NCBI GenBank assembly: GCA_964500435.1
Contig: CAZCNL010000011.1
Location: 22,582-86,581, forward strand
Length of the DNA: 64,000 nt
Origin: GWF2-33-9 sp964500435
Lineage (GTDB): Bacteria; Bacteroidota; Ignavibacteria; Kapaibacteriales; UBA2268
Direction of reading: 5' to 3'
Positions 8,617-16,783 of this stretch are shown piece by piece (positions within the stretch are counted from its first letter, which is position 1; each line of letters begins with the position of its first letter). Both the position numbers and the translations under genes were made by a program. The notes beneath the pieces were generated by a model that was not told where the DNA came from, searched no databases, and was given only the letters and a program-made list of their open reading frames with translations.

Positions 8617-10080
8617 ATGGGAGCATATCCACCAGTACCAAAATTGCCAAATAAAGAAAGAACAAAAATTCAAAGACATACAATTCCTGCACAGGAGCCA
8701 ACCGTAAGAAATAAAAATTTCCAAGAAGTTAATTTAGGTTATACTATCGAATTAGCACAAGCTGAAGCACAAAGATGTTTAATGTGCGCCAATCCACCAT
8801 GTATGAAAGGTTGCCCAGTTAGTGTCAAAATTCCATTCTTCATCGACAAAATTATTGAAGGCGACATTGCCGCTGCTGCAAAAATTTTAAAAGAAGACAA
8901 TGCTTTACCAGCTGTTTGTGGACGAGTTTGTCCTCAAGAAGAGCAATGTGAAGTTGTGTGTGTTCTTGCTAAAAAATTCGAACCTGTTGCTATTGGTCAC
9001 CTCGAAAGATTTGTCGCTGATTGGGAAAGGAATAATATCGGCATCCAAGTTCCAGAAATCAAAACTAAAACAGGAAAAAAAGTAGCCATCATTGGCGGTG
9101 GTCCAGCAGGTTTAAGTGCGGCAGGTGATTTAATTCAAATGGGACATGAAGTTACAGTTTTCGAAGCACTCCACGAAATCGGTGGTGTGTTAGTTTATGG
9201 CATTCCTGAATTTCGTTTACCTAAAGAAATTGTCAAAGCAGAGGTAGAAGGACTCGCAAAGGCAGGCGTCAAATTTGAAAAGAATTTTGTGGTCGGGTTA
9301 ACATCAACTTTAGATGAAATCTTACACGAGTATGATGCGGCATTCTTAGGTGTTGGTGCCGGTCTACCTTATTTTATGAATATTCCAGGTGAAGAATTAA
9401 GCGGTGTTTACTCTGCTAATGAATATTTAACCCGTGTTAATTTAATGAAAGCTTATGATTTTGGTAACAATGACACACCAATAATCGAAATAAAAGATAA
9501 AGTTGTCGCTGTAATCGGTGGTGGAAATACTGCTTTAGATGCTGTTCGTACATCACTAAGACTTGGTGCCAAAAAGGCAATGATACTTTATCGCCGCTCA
9601 GAATCTGAGATGCCTGCACGTATCGAAGAAATTCATCATGCAAAAGAAGAAGGCGTTGATTTCACTTTCTTAGCAAGTCCGATAGAATATCTTGGCGACG
9701 AAAAAGGCTGGCTAAAATCTATGCGAGTTCAAAAAATGGAACTCGGTGAACCTGATGCTTCAGGTCGTCGTAAACCAGTTCCCATTCCTGGAGCAATTGA
9801 AGAAATTCCAATTGATGTTGCTGTCGTTGCAATAGGAAACGGTTCCAATCCAATAATTAGCCGAACTACCCCCGAAATCAAAGTAAATAAATGGGGCAAT
9901 ATTTTAGTTGACAAAGAAACTATGAAAACAAGTAAAAAAGGTGTTTTTGCAGGTGGCGATATCGTGACTGGTGGTGCAACTGTAATTCTTGCAATGGGTG
10001 CCGGTAGAACAGCTGCTAAATATATTAACGAATATTTAACTAATCCTGATTTTGTTTGGGATTGGGAAAAGAAAGATTAA
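8617..10080 (+). CDS. nfnB: NfnB / glutamate synthase small-chain-like oxidoreductase
   Basis: A 487-residue protein of the GltD/NfnB family. The N-terminal ferredoxin-like domain has eight cysteines for two [4Fe-4S] clusters: Cys54, 57, 62, 66 and Cys101, 105, 111, 115. Two Rossmann folds follow: an FAD site (VAIIGGGPAGLSAAGDL) and an NADPH site (VAVIGGGNTALDAVRTSLRLGA), then the FAGGDIVTGGATVI FAD box. GltD would be paired with a large GltB, which is absent. The adjacent nfnA instead argues for the bifurcating NADH-dependent ferredoxin:NADP oxidoreductase. The ribosome site is AAGGAG. Confidence 0.9.
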   Translation: MGAYPPVPKLPNKERTKIQRHTIPAQEPTVRNKNFQEVNLGYTIELAQAEAQRCLMCANPPCMKGCPVSVKIPFFIDKIIEGDIAAAAKILKEDNALPAVCGRVCPQEEQCEVVCVLAKKFEPVAIGHLERFVADWERNNIGIQVPEIKTKTGKKVAIIGGGPAGLSAAGDLIQMGHEVTVFEALHEIGGVLVYGIPEFRLPKEIVKAEVEGLAKAGVKFEKNFVVGLTSTLDEILHEYDAAFLGVGAGLPYFMNIPGEELSGVYSANEYLTRVNLMKAYDFGNNDTPIIEIKDKVVAVIGGGNTALDAVRTSLRLGAKKAMILYRRSESEMPARIEEIHHAKEEGVDFTFLASPIEYLGDEKGWLKSMRVQKMELGEPDASGRRKPVPIPGAIEEIPIDVAVVAIGNGSNPIISRTTPEIKVNKWGNILVDKETMKTSKKGVFAGGDIVTGGATVILAMGAGRTAAKYINEYLTNPDFVWDWEKKD

Positions 10081-10098
10081 TTTTATTAGGTATGATTT

Positions 10099-10136
10099 TG
10101 GCTGAACTTGGCCTTGCTATAGTTCAGCCATTTTTT
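10099..10136 (+). terminator. Rho-independent terminator after nfnB
   Basis: A perfect 10-bp stem, TGGCTGAACT (10099-10108) with AGTTCAGCCA (10121-10130), has a 12-nt loop and is followed by six T residues. It ends the nfnAB transcript. The ribosome site of the next gene (AAGGAG at 10139) begins directly after the T run. Confidence 0.9.
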
Positions 10137-10155
10137 ATAAGGAGTTCTTTTAAAA

Positions 10156-10524
10156 ATGAAAGGTGTTATTGCTTTATTATTGCTTGTTATATCCAATACC
10201 TTTATGACTTTCGCTTGGTATGGTCACCTTAAATTCCAGGAAATGAAAGGGTGGAATAAATTATCAATTTTTGCTATTATCTTAATTAGCTGGGGAATTG
10301 CTTTTTTTGAATATATTTTCCAAGTCCCTGCAAATCGCATTGGTTACCAAAATTATGGTGGTCCGTTTTCACTCGTTCAACTTAAAGTAATTCAAGAAGC
10401 GATTTCTTTGACAGTTTTTGGTATTTTTACTTTCTTCATCTTTAAAAATGAAGCAATTAAAACAAATCAGTTAATAGGCTTTACTTTGTTAATTCTTGCA
10501 GTGTATTTTATTTTCAAAAAATAA
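10156..10524 (+). CDS. DUF486 / DMT-superfamily small membrane protein
   Basis: A 122-residue protein with about four predicted membrane helices, matching the DUF486 family by its N-terminal ALLLLVISNTFMTFAWYGHLK and the central FFEYIFQVPANRIGY motif. The family belongs to the drug/metabolite transporter superfamily, but the substrate is unknown. It starts just after the nfnB terminator with a good ribosome site. Its stop lies only 4 bp from the end of the convergent lipoprotein gene. Confidence 0.85.
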   Translation: MKGVIALLLLVISNTFMTFAWYGHLKFQEMKGWNKLSIFAIILISWGIAFFEYIFQVPANRIGYQNYGGPFSLVQLKVIQEAISLTVFGIFTFFIFKNEAIKTNQLIGFTLLILAVYFIFKK

Positions 10525-10528
10525 TTTT

Positions 10529-11179
10529 TTATAAATTAACTGTTAAGCGAATTACTAAATCTGTCCGAATCTCTAAATATGGAATGTACGTAGTGTCAAA
10601 AGGTTGATTTTGATACCTTGAATACTCAGAAACAATCATAAAATACGGTCGTGATTTTAAGGCATCTGATAATTTCTTTGCTTCATCTTCTGGTAAATTT
10701 ATAATATGTTTTGGGTTTTTATAATATTCAGAAATTTTTACATTATGAAAATCACCAATATTAAAGGGCAAAAAAGTAGTATCTAAATCGAAATCAAATG
10801 GGTTTTGAGATTCTTCGCTTTTACCTGGTTTTGGTTTTAATAACACTAAAGTATATTTAATGCTATCAAAAATCATTTCATCAACTTTCGGGTCAAATGG
10901 TTTGTTATTTAAAGGTAAAACAAGAGAATCCACCCAAAAAGCAAATTGAAATAATTCCGCTCTATCTATTCTCTCTTTGTTCTTTTTATATTCATCATAT
11001 TTATATAAATTCGAAAAATCATATCCTAAAGAGGGTACTTTTCTGTTTGTACTTTTATCATAAAAATAAATCGGTATTTGAATTGTAAAACTTGAAAAAC
11101 TATTAACTGTATCAGTGTAACAGGATGGCAAAGTAACTATAAAAAAAGTCAGCAATACGAATATTAATATCTTTTTCAT
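10529..11179 (-). CDS. Hypothetical lipoprotein
   Basis: A 216-residue protein with a lipoprotein signal (hydrophobic segment ending VTLPSC, Cys20). The mature part carries no domain I recognise. It is rich in Tyr, Asp and Lys with a beta-strand-like C-terminus (YLEIRTDLVIRLTVNL). It starts 9 bp after the OmpA-domain gene on the same strand, so the two are probably co-expressed, and it may be an outer-membrane partner of that protein. Confidence 0.75.
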   Translation of the reverse strand: MKKILIFVLLTFFIVTLPSCYTDTVNSFSSFTIQIPIYFYDKSTNRKVPSLGYDFSNLYKYDEYKKNKERIDRAELFQFAFWVDSLVLPLNNKPFDPKVDEMIFDSIKYTLVLLKPKPGKSEESQNPFDFDLDTTFLPFNIGDFHNVKISEYYKNPKHIINLPEDEAKKLSDALKSRPYFMIVSEYSRYQNQPFDTTYIPYLEIRTDLVIRLTVNL

Positions 11180-11188
11180 AAAAATTCC

Positions 11189-13480
11189 TTATTTATTTTT
11201 TTGACGGACAAAAACTTGAACAGTTCGACAATAAAATCGACCTTCTGGTGTGTTATTATCATAAAGTAATTCTTCCTCGCCTTTGCCTTGAAATTCAACT
11301 TTACTCACTTTCAATTTATCTGCTGTGGATTTTGCTCTTGCTTCAGATAATGTTTTGTTATGCTTCTCATCACCAATTCTGTCGGTGTAACCAGTAACTT
11401 TAACTTCGGCGTCGCTTGAAATATCATTATTGATGAATTCAGAAATTTTTGTATTTGCTTTTCCAAGCTCAGAGGAATTAAAATCAAAAAGAATTAAATT
11501 ATAAACATTTAAACTAGAGTCAATTCTTTCAACTTCGACTGGTATTGTTTGAATCGGTGTAATATTTGTTTCTTCCGTATTTTCAACACGTAAAACAGCA
11601 TTAATATTTTCGGGAATTTCGGGTAAATTCTTTATTTTATTACTGAGGTCAATTTTAATTTCTTTTTGTGGCGCTTCATTCTTTTGAATATTAACAATAC
11701 TTCCTGCTTTCGATGAAATCGATAACTCATAATCTTTTATTTCAGTTGGTGAGTAAATATCGTTTCTCACTAAAATATTTCCTGGTTTTATATATCTTAA
11801 AGTATCTTCGATAACGATGGGTGCAATAATTTCCCACTTATCGGAGTTTATTTCAACCCTTCTATTTTCGGCAATACCATCAGGGTCTTTAATGTTAGAA
11901 AATTTTTCTGGTAAATTCCTTGCTTCAACTTTAATTCTATTTGGATTAATTTGCCAAACATTTACAAAATAATCTCGAATTTTTTCCGCACGTAATTTTG
12001 AAAGTTTTTTATTATTTTTTTCAATCCCAGTATTACTATTACAGCCAATCAAAGTTAAATTAGCATCAGGGTTTTCGAGTAACCGTTTTCCTAATACATT
12101 TAAGAGTTGATAATATGTTTCGAGCGAGTTTTTACCTAATAATTCTTTAAATGAAAACTCCTTTGCCTTATCACTTGAATATTGCACATATTTACTTGGT
12201 ATATCGCTTTGGTTTTCGTCATAAAAAATATAAGGTAAAAAAGCACGTAGTTGCCTTGACCTATATATTTCAACTTTGATTTTTTCGACTTTTTGTCCGT
12301 TTTCATCGACAATTTCTATGCTTGATTTGATAGGAATCTTCTGCTTAGAAATTTGTGCTGCAGGAATTTCTTTTTGTTCAACTGGAAGTGAAACAATCGT
12401 AGGTTCTGGTGCAGGTGTGATTTCAGGAATTTGAATAGGTTCGAAAACTTCAATTTGTTCCCCAGAATCATACAACCAAAATGACACGCCACCAGCAATT
12501 GTCGGTTGAGATGCCAAAGCACCATCCAAGTGCACTTCTACAATTCCAATTCGATACGAAAAGCCAAGAAGTAATTTTAAATTTGTATAAGTGTCCATTG
12601 TGATTATTAAAGGGTCGCCGTTCCTCACTTCATCATATGGATTATTGACAAATTCTTCTGTACCAGTATTTTTTCGAACAGCGGTAATATTTCCTGTTAT
12701 TCCTTCATATTGAACGCCACTATAAAAACCTAGTCCAAAATCAGAATTACCTGAAAAAACAAGCCCTAAGGCATACGAACTTATATCTATACTTGGATTT
12801 CGTGATATTCTATGATATACAAGATTTGCACCCAAAGAATAAGGAGAGTTATAATCGAAAATTCCAAAAGTACGAGAAATATTTTGTGTCAATCCTATTG
12901 TAAAATATGTAGTTGGCACATTAAGTAGCGGAAATGACAAAAAACGAAAACGCAATTGTGTCCTTGTTGGCAAACCCACAAATAGTTGTATTGCGGGCAA
13001 TCCACTAATGAAATTAATATTATTACCTTCTGCAAAGGCAACTGTTTTATTCAAGGAGTCAGGTAAGTATGAATTTTGTGGTGAAGCAAATACAGGACTG
13101 GATATTCCTCCATAAATCGTAGGTTCTGTAACTGTTCCTTTTGTATTTAATATAATCTCGTTGTTTTTCCTTTGTGCGGTTAAAACAATATTTGTATTGC
13201 CAAATTCTTTTGGCAATTCCGCTTCGAAACTTTTTTGACTTTCAGGGATAAACATTTCACTTGCTGAAATATCAATTCCAAAGCTCCAACCATTGTTATA
13301 ATTTGCAACTGTATATAAGTTTGAATTTAGACTTTGATTAAATGTAGTTAAAAATGGTTTAAGATATCCTGATAAGTTCTTTGAAGTAAATAAACCAAAT
13401 TCACGACCTATTTCGAGCTCATTAGCTGCAAATAAATCAAATTGAATTAAGATAAAAAATACAATTAAGGTTTTTCTCAT
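11189..13480 (-). CDS. Outer-membrane protein with two OmpA-like domains
   Basis: A 763-residue secreted protein with a Sec signal (MRKTLIVFFILIQFDLFA). Residues of roughly 20-340 are beta-strand-rich and suggest a barrel or barrel-like region. Two peptidoglycan-binding OmpA-like segments follow. The first (about 412-545) contains FYDENQSDIP and ends NRRVEINSD. The second (about 660-763) has LFDFNSSELG, VTGYTDRIGDEKHNKTLSEARAKS and the final FYCRTVQVFV. Between them lies a beta-rich linker. Two OmpA domains in tandem on one chain are less common than one. The first is more divergent: its core reads IGCNSNTGIEKNN. The probable role is anchoring the outer membrane to the wall. Confidence 0.85.
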   Translation of the reverse strand: MRKTLIVFFILIQFDLFAANELEIGREFGLFTSKNLSGYLKPFLTTFNQSLNSNLYTVANYNNGWSFGIDISASEMFIPESQKSFEAELPKEFGNTNIVLTAQRKNNEIILNTKGTVTEPTIYGGISSPVFASPQNSYLPDSLNKTVAFAEGNNINFISGLPAIQLFVGLPTRTQLRFRFLSFPLLNVPTTYFTIGLTQNISRTFGIFDYNSPYSLGANLVYHRISRNPSIDISSYALGLVFSGNSDFGLGFYSGVQYEGITGNITAVRKNTGTEEFVNNPYDEVRNGDPLIITMDTYTNLKLLLGFSYRIGIVEVHLDGALASQPTIAGGVSFWLYDSGEQIEVFEPIQIPEITPAPEPTIVSLPVEQKEIPAAQISKQKIPIKSSIEIVDENGQKVEKIKVEIYRSRQLRAFLPYIFYDENQSDIPSKYVQYSSDKAKEFSFKELLGKNSLETYYQLLNVLGKRLLENPDANLTLIGCNSNTGIEKNNKKLSKLRAEKIRDYFVNVWQINPNRIKVEARNLPEKFSNIKDPDGIAENRRVEINSDKWEIIAPIVIEDTLRYIKPGNILVRNDIYSPTEIKDYELSISSKAGSIVNIQKNEAPQKEIKIDLSNKIKNLPEIPENINAVLRVENTEETNITPIQTIPVEVERIDSSLNVYNLILFDFNSSELGKANTKISEFINNDISSDAEVKVTGYTDRIGDEKHNKTLSEARAKSTADKLKVSKVEFQGKGEEELLYDNNTPEGRFYCRTVQVFVRQKNK

Positions 13481-13522
13481 TGTTATCTTTTAAGATTTAC
13501 CATAAATTAGTGAATTTTTATG

Positions 13523-13560
13523 AATATTCAAAATATATTATAAAAAATTTTTTGAATATT
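13523..13560. repeat. AT-rich inverted repeat upstream of the OmpA gene
   Basis: Perfect 11-bp arms AATATTCAAAA (13523-13533) and TTTTGAATATT (13550-13560) with a 16-bp AT-only spacer, between the MBL gene end and the OmpA gene start. It could be a weak terminator for the upstream gene or an operator. No strong T run follows on the minus strand. Confidence 0.5.
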
Positions 13561-13593
13561 TAAAATAACTTTAAAAGAAAAAACTAAATTTTT

Positions 13594-14214
13594 CTATAAA
13601 AATTGATTATGAGCCCTTTCGAAACCTATACTTGATTTTGGACCATGACCGGGATAGATTTTATAATCATCGTCATAAATCAAAAGTTCATTTTTTATTG
13701 AGGAAATCAGTTGGTCGAAGTTACCACCCGGAAAATCTGTTCGTCCTATGCTTAATTTGAATAATGTATCCCCTGTAATAATCTTTTTTTCTCCAATAAT
13801 TTCGACGCAAATGCTACCTTCGGTGTGACCGGGTGTGTGTAAAATTTTGAATCTCATATTATTAATTTCTAAAATTTGGTGAGAGTGCAAATGTTCAGTT
13901 GATTGAACACTCTCGATTTTAAGTGGCAAGCCAGCTGGAATGTGTTCATTAGGGTTTTTGAGTCTATATTCATCATTTGGGTGGACATAAATTTTAGTAT
14001 TATATTTCTTTTCAAATTTATATAAGTCCAATATGTGGTCAAAATGAGTATGAGTTAAAATTATTGCTTTTAAAGTTAAACCTTTTTCATCTAATATTTT
14101 CGAAATAAAGTGAAATGATTCCATTGGTGCATCAAACATAACTGCTGTTTGCTCATCAATTAGCAAATAAGTTTGATTTTGTAATGGTCCGCAAGTGTAA
14201 GTTAATAATTCCAT
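13594..14214 (-). CDS. Metallo-beta-lactamase-fold hydrolase (glyoxalase II-like)
   Basis: A 206-residue zinc hydrolase. The binuclear metal site is complete: THTHFDH (residues 54-60, HxHxDH), LHTPGHT, TGDTLF and YPGHGP. The order and spacing match the short glyoxalase II-like group (YqgX/YcbL type), whose members hydrolyse S-lactoylglutathione or other thioesters. True glyoxalase II has an extra C-terminal helical domain that is missing here, so the substrate is uncertain. It follows the MlaF-like ATPase gene by 36 bp on the same strand. Confidence 0.88.
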   Translation of the reverse strand: MELLTYTCGPLQNQTYLLIDEQTAVMFDAPMESFHFISKILDEKGLTLKAIILTHTHFDHILDLYKFEKKYNTKIYVHPNDEYRLKNPNEHIPAGLPLKIESVQSTEHLHSHQILEINNMRFKILHTPGHTEGSICVEIIGEKKIITGDTLFKLSIGRTDFPGGNFDQLISSIKNELLIYDDDYKIYPGHGPKSSIGFERAHNQFL

Positions 14215-14250
14215 AATTTCCGTTTAAAGATATACAGCGAAAAGCTTAAT

Positions 14251-15024
14251 TTAATTATATCGCATCTGAAATTCTTTAATCGCATCGATATCAGAACTCC
14301 TAAATTCATTAACATCTCCATCGAAGACTTTATTGCCATTATGCAACATTGCAACTTTATCGGCGATTTTATAAACACTAAATAAATCGTGTGTAATAAC
14401 AATTGAAGTCACTTTAACTTTTTTTTGTACTTCCAAAATCAATTCGTCAATTTGCTCGCTTGTAACTGGGTCTAAACCTGTCGTTGGTTCATCATAAAAT
14501 AAATACTCGGGGTTCCCAACTAATGCTCTCGCTAAACCTAATCTTTTACGCATTCCTCCTGATAATTCTGACGGCATCTTGTTTTTTAAAATATTCCATT
14601 CCTTTCTAAAAACTTCTTGTCCTACTTCATTTTCATCTGGTAATAATTGCACAGCACTTAAAACACGAATTGCTTCTTTTTCTAAAAAGCCAAAATCTCT
14701 TGTACCTAACTCAAACAATTTGATAATAACATTTTCAAATACATTAAAGGAATCGAATAAAGCGGCACCTTGGAATACAAAACCCATTTTCTTTCTAACT
14801 TCGAAGAGTTCCTTTCGTGTTAATTTGGGAATATCTTGACCGTCAATTTTCACTGTCCCCGAATCTGGTTCGAGTAAACCGACAAGATGTTTAATTAGAA
14901 CACTTTTACCGCTTCCTGATTTTCCGATGATACAAGTTGTCTTACCTTGTTCAATCGTCATATTAATGTTTTTCAAAATCTGTTTTTCACCAAAAGATTT
15001 TGATAATTTTTTTATTTCTATCAT
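14251..15024 (-). CDS. MlaF-like ABC transporter ATPase
   Basis: A 257-residue ABC ATPase with Walker A GKSGSGKS (34-41), signature LSGGMRKR and Walker B YLFYDEPTTGLD. The Q-loop FQGAALFDSFNVFENV and the RKRLGLARAL pattern match the MlaF/Ttg2A group, which energises lipid movement between the membranes of Gram-negative cells. The permease (MlaE) and MCE-domain protein (MlaD) genes that often accompany it are not in the window. It lies 46 bp after the thioredoxin-NHL gene. Confidence 0.85.
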   Translation of the reverse strand: MIEIKKLSKSFGEKQILKNINMTIEQGKTTCIIGKSGSGKSVLIKHLVGLLEPDSGTVKIDGQDIPKLTRKELFEVRKKMGFVFQGAALFDSFNVFENVIIKLFELGTRDFGFLEKEAIRVLSAVQLLPDENEVGQEVFRKEWNILKNKMPSELSGGMRKRLGLARALVGNPEYLFYDEPTTGLDPVTSEQIDELILEVQKKVKVTSIVITHDLFSVYKIADKVAMLHNGNKVFDGDVNEFRSSDIDAIKEFQMRYN

Positions 15025-15070
15025 TTTTATTTTTATTACAATTTAAAAATGCAAATTAATCAATTGAACA

Positions 15071-16660
15071 TTAATAATGAATCTCTAAATTGGTAACCTG
15101 CTCTGTTTGAAAATCATAAACTTTAATTGAATCGTTATTTGTATCAGTAATATACATTTTATTGTTGAAAATATAAACTGCGTTTGGTTCATAAAATTGG
15201 ACTTGTTGTGGGCTACCAACCACATCTCCACGTTTACCATTCCCCAGAAAAGTTTTCACTTCTTTTGTCGATGGATTTAGCTGCTTAATTTTATGGTTAT
15301 ATGTATCAGCAATGTAAATAATTCCATTAAAGTAATGTACGCCAATACAGTGTTGCAACCTTGATTTTGGATATATTCCATCAACATCCCCAAAATCAAA
15401 CAGTCCTGTACCGGCGAGAGTGGTTACTTTTCCATTAGTTAAATCGATTTGTCGTATTGCACTTACTTCGCTATCTGCAATATATAATTTCCCTTCGCCG
15501 AATGTTATACCGCTGGGCTGGGCAAAAGAAGAATTGCGTAAATTCCCATCAACTATATTTTCGTAACCATTTCCTGCAAAAGGTTCAATTTTCTTTGTAT
15601 TTAAATCCATTTTCCAAATTTGATGCGGACCAGCCATTGCTATATATAAAACATCGTCTACTAATACTAAATCCCAAGGACTATTCAGTTCAGAATCTGT
15701 TCCAAATCCTCCAGACGAAAAGTAGGTAATAGCCATATACCCTTTTCCTGCAATTGTTTCAACTTTTTCATCCTTCAAAGAAATTTTCCTTATCATATGG
15801 TTTTCGGTGTCAGCAACGTACATAAAATCTTCGTTTGAATCCACATCAACGCCTTGAGGGCGATAAAATTCCGCTGTTTGAAAGTTCCCATCATTTTTAC
15901 CCTCCTTGCCACTACCTATAATTTTTAGTATTTTACCAGTCAAATCTGTAATCACAATACGATTATTATTTGAATCAGTTATGTATATTTTCCCCGTTTT
16001 TGAAACTTTTAATTTTCCTGGGAACTTTAAAATTGTATTTTTATCGTGAAAACTTTCATCTGTGAATTTCATTTCATTTTTATTCAAAAGTTTTGCATCA
16101 TCAAATTCTTTAATTGCATCTTGCAACAAAGTATGTAATTTTGAATATACTCCTTCGCCCGAAATTTGAGCAATAATTTGGCCAAGTGGGTTGATTAAAA
16201 CAAATGTAGGCCAAGCAGATACTGAATAATCATTCCAAATCTCGAAATTCTTATCATTCACAACTGGATGAGTAATCTCGTATCTTAATGTCGCTTTACG
16301 TATATTTTCTTTATCTTTCTCATTTTTAAATTTAGCAGAATGAACTCCGATTACAACTAATTCGTTGCCGAATTCATTTTCTAATTTATGTAAATCAGGA
16401 ATGACGTGCATACAATTGATGCAACAATATGTCCAAAAATCTAAAAGCACGAATTTGCCTTTTAATTCTTTCAAAGAAATCGGACGTGAGGTATTCAACC
16501 ACTCCAAATCTTCAGGGAATTCCGGTGCATAAACATAACCTTTATATTTCATTTTGAGTTCCTCTTCTTTTTTGTTAGTTTTATCATTTCCATTCGAACA
16601 AGATGTAAAAAGTGCGAATAAGATTAGAAATAATAATAATTTATGAAAATTAAGAATCAT
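15071..16660 (-). CDS. Thioredoxin-like / NHL-repeat lipoprotein
   Basis: A 529-residue protein. A lipobox (ALFTSC, Cys21) shows export and lipid anchoring. Residues about 45-180 form a thioredoxin-like domain whose active-site region reads WTYCCINC (Cys79, 80, 83), followed by the cis-Pro region SAWPTFVLI. The rest is an NHL beta-propeller with repeated blocks such as YRPQGVDVD, IYVADTENHMIRKI-type segments and AQPSGITFGEGKLYIADS. The arrangement matches the NHLRC2-like proteins found across bacteria and animals, whose biochemical role is poorly known. Lipid anchoring in the periplasm or outer membrane suggests a disulfide or scaffold function there. Confidence 0.88.
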   Translation of the reverse strand: MILNFHKLLLFLILFALFTSCSNGNDKTNKKEEELKMKYKGYVYAPEFPEDLEWLNTSRPISLKELKGKFVLLDFWTYCCINCMHVIPDLHKLENEFGNELVVIGVHSAKFKNEKDKENIRKATLRYEITHPVVNDKNFEIWNDYSVSAWPTFVLINPLGQIIAQISGEGVYSKLHTLLQDAIKEFDDAKLLNKNEMKFTDESFHDKNTILKFPGKLKVSKTGKIYITDSNNNRIVITDLTGKILKIIGSGKEGKNDGNFQTAEFYRPQGVDVDSNEDFMYVADTENHMIRKISLKDEKVETIAGKGYMAITYFSSGGFGTDSELNSPWDLVLVDDVLYIAMAGPHQIWKMDLNTKKIEPFAGNGYENIVDGNLRNSSFAQPSGITFGEGKLYIADSEVSAIRQIDLTNGKVTTLAGTGLFDFGDVDGIYPKSRLQHCIGVHYFNGIIYIADTYNHKIKQLNPSTKEVKTFLGNGKRGDVVGSPQQVQFYEPNAVYIFNNKMYITDTNNDSIKVYDFQTEQVTNLEIHY

Positions 16661-16714
16661 ATAAATTAATTTTTAGATGCAACTAAAATAACGAATTTAT
16701 TCCAGCTTTGTTTT

Positions 16715-16745
16715 AAATAAAAAAGGTGGCTCTTGCGAACCACCC
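16715..16745 (-). terminator. Rho-independent terminator after dnaK
   Basis: On the minus strand GGTGGTTC (16744-16737) pairs with GAGCCACC (16732-16725), an 8-bp stem with one G-U pair and a GCAA tetraloop. A T-rich run (16724-16715) follows. It lies 40 bp past the dnaK stop. Confidence 0.85.
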
Positions 16746-16783
16746 TTTATAATTAAGGAACTTACTTTTCTAAATTTAATAAA

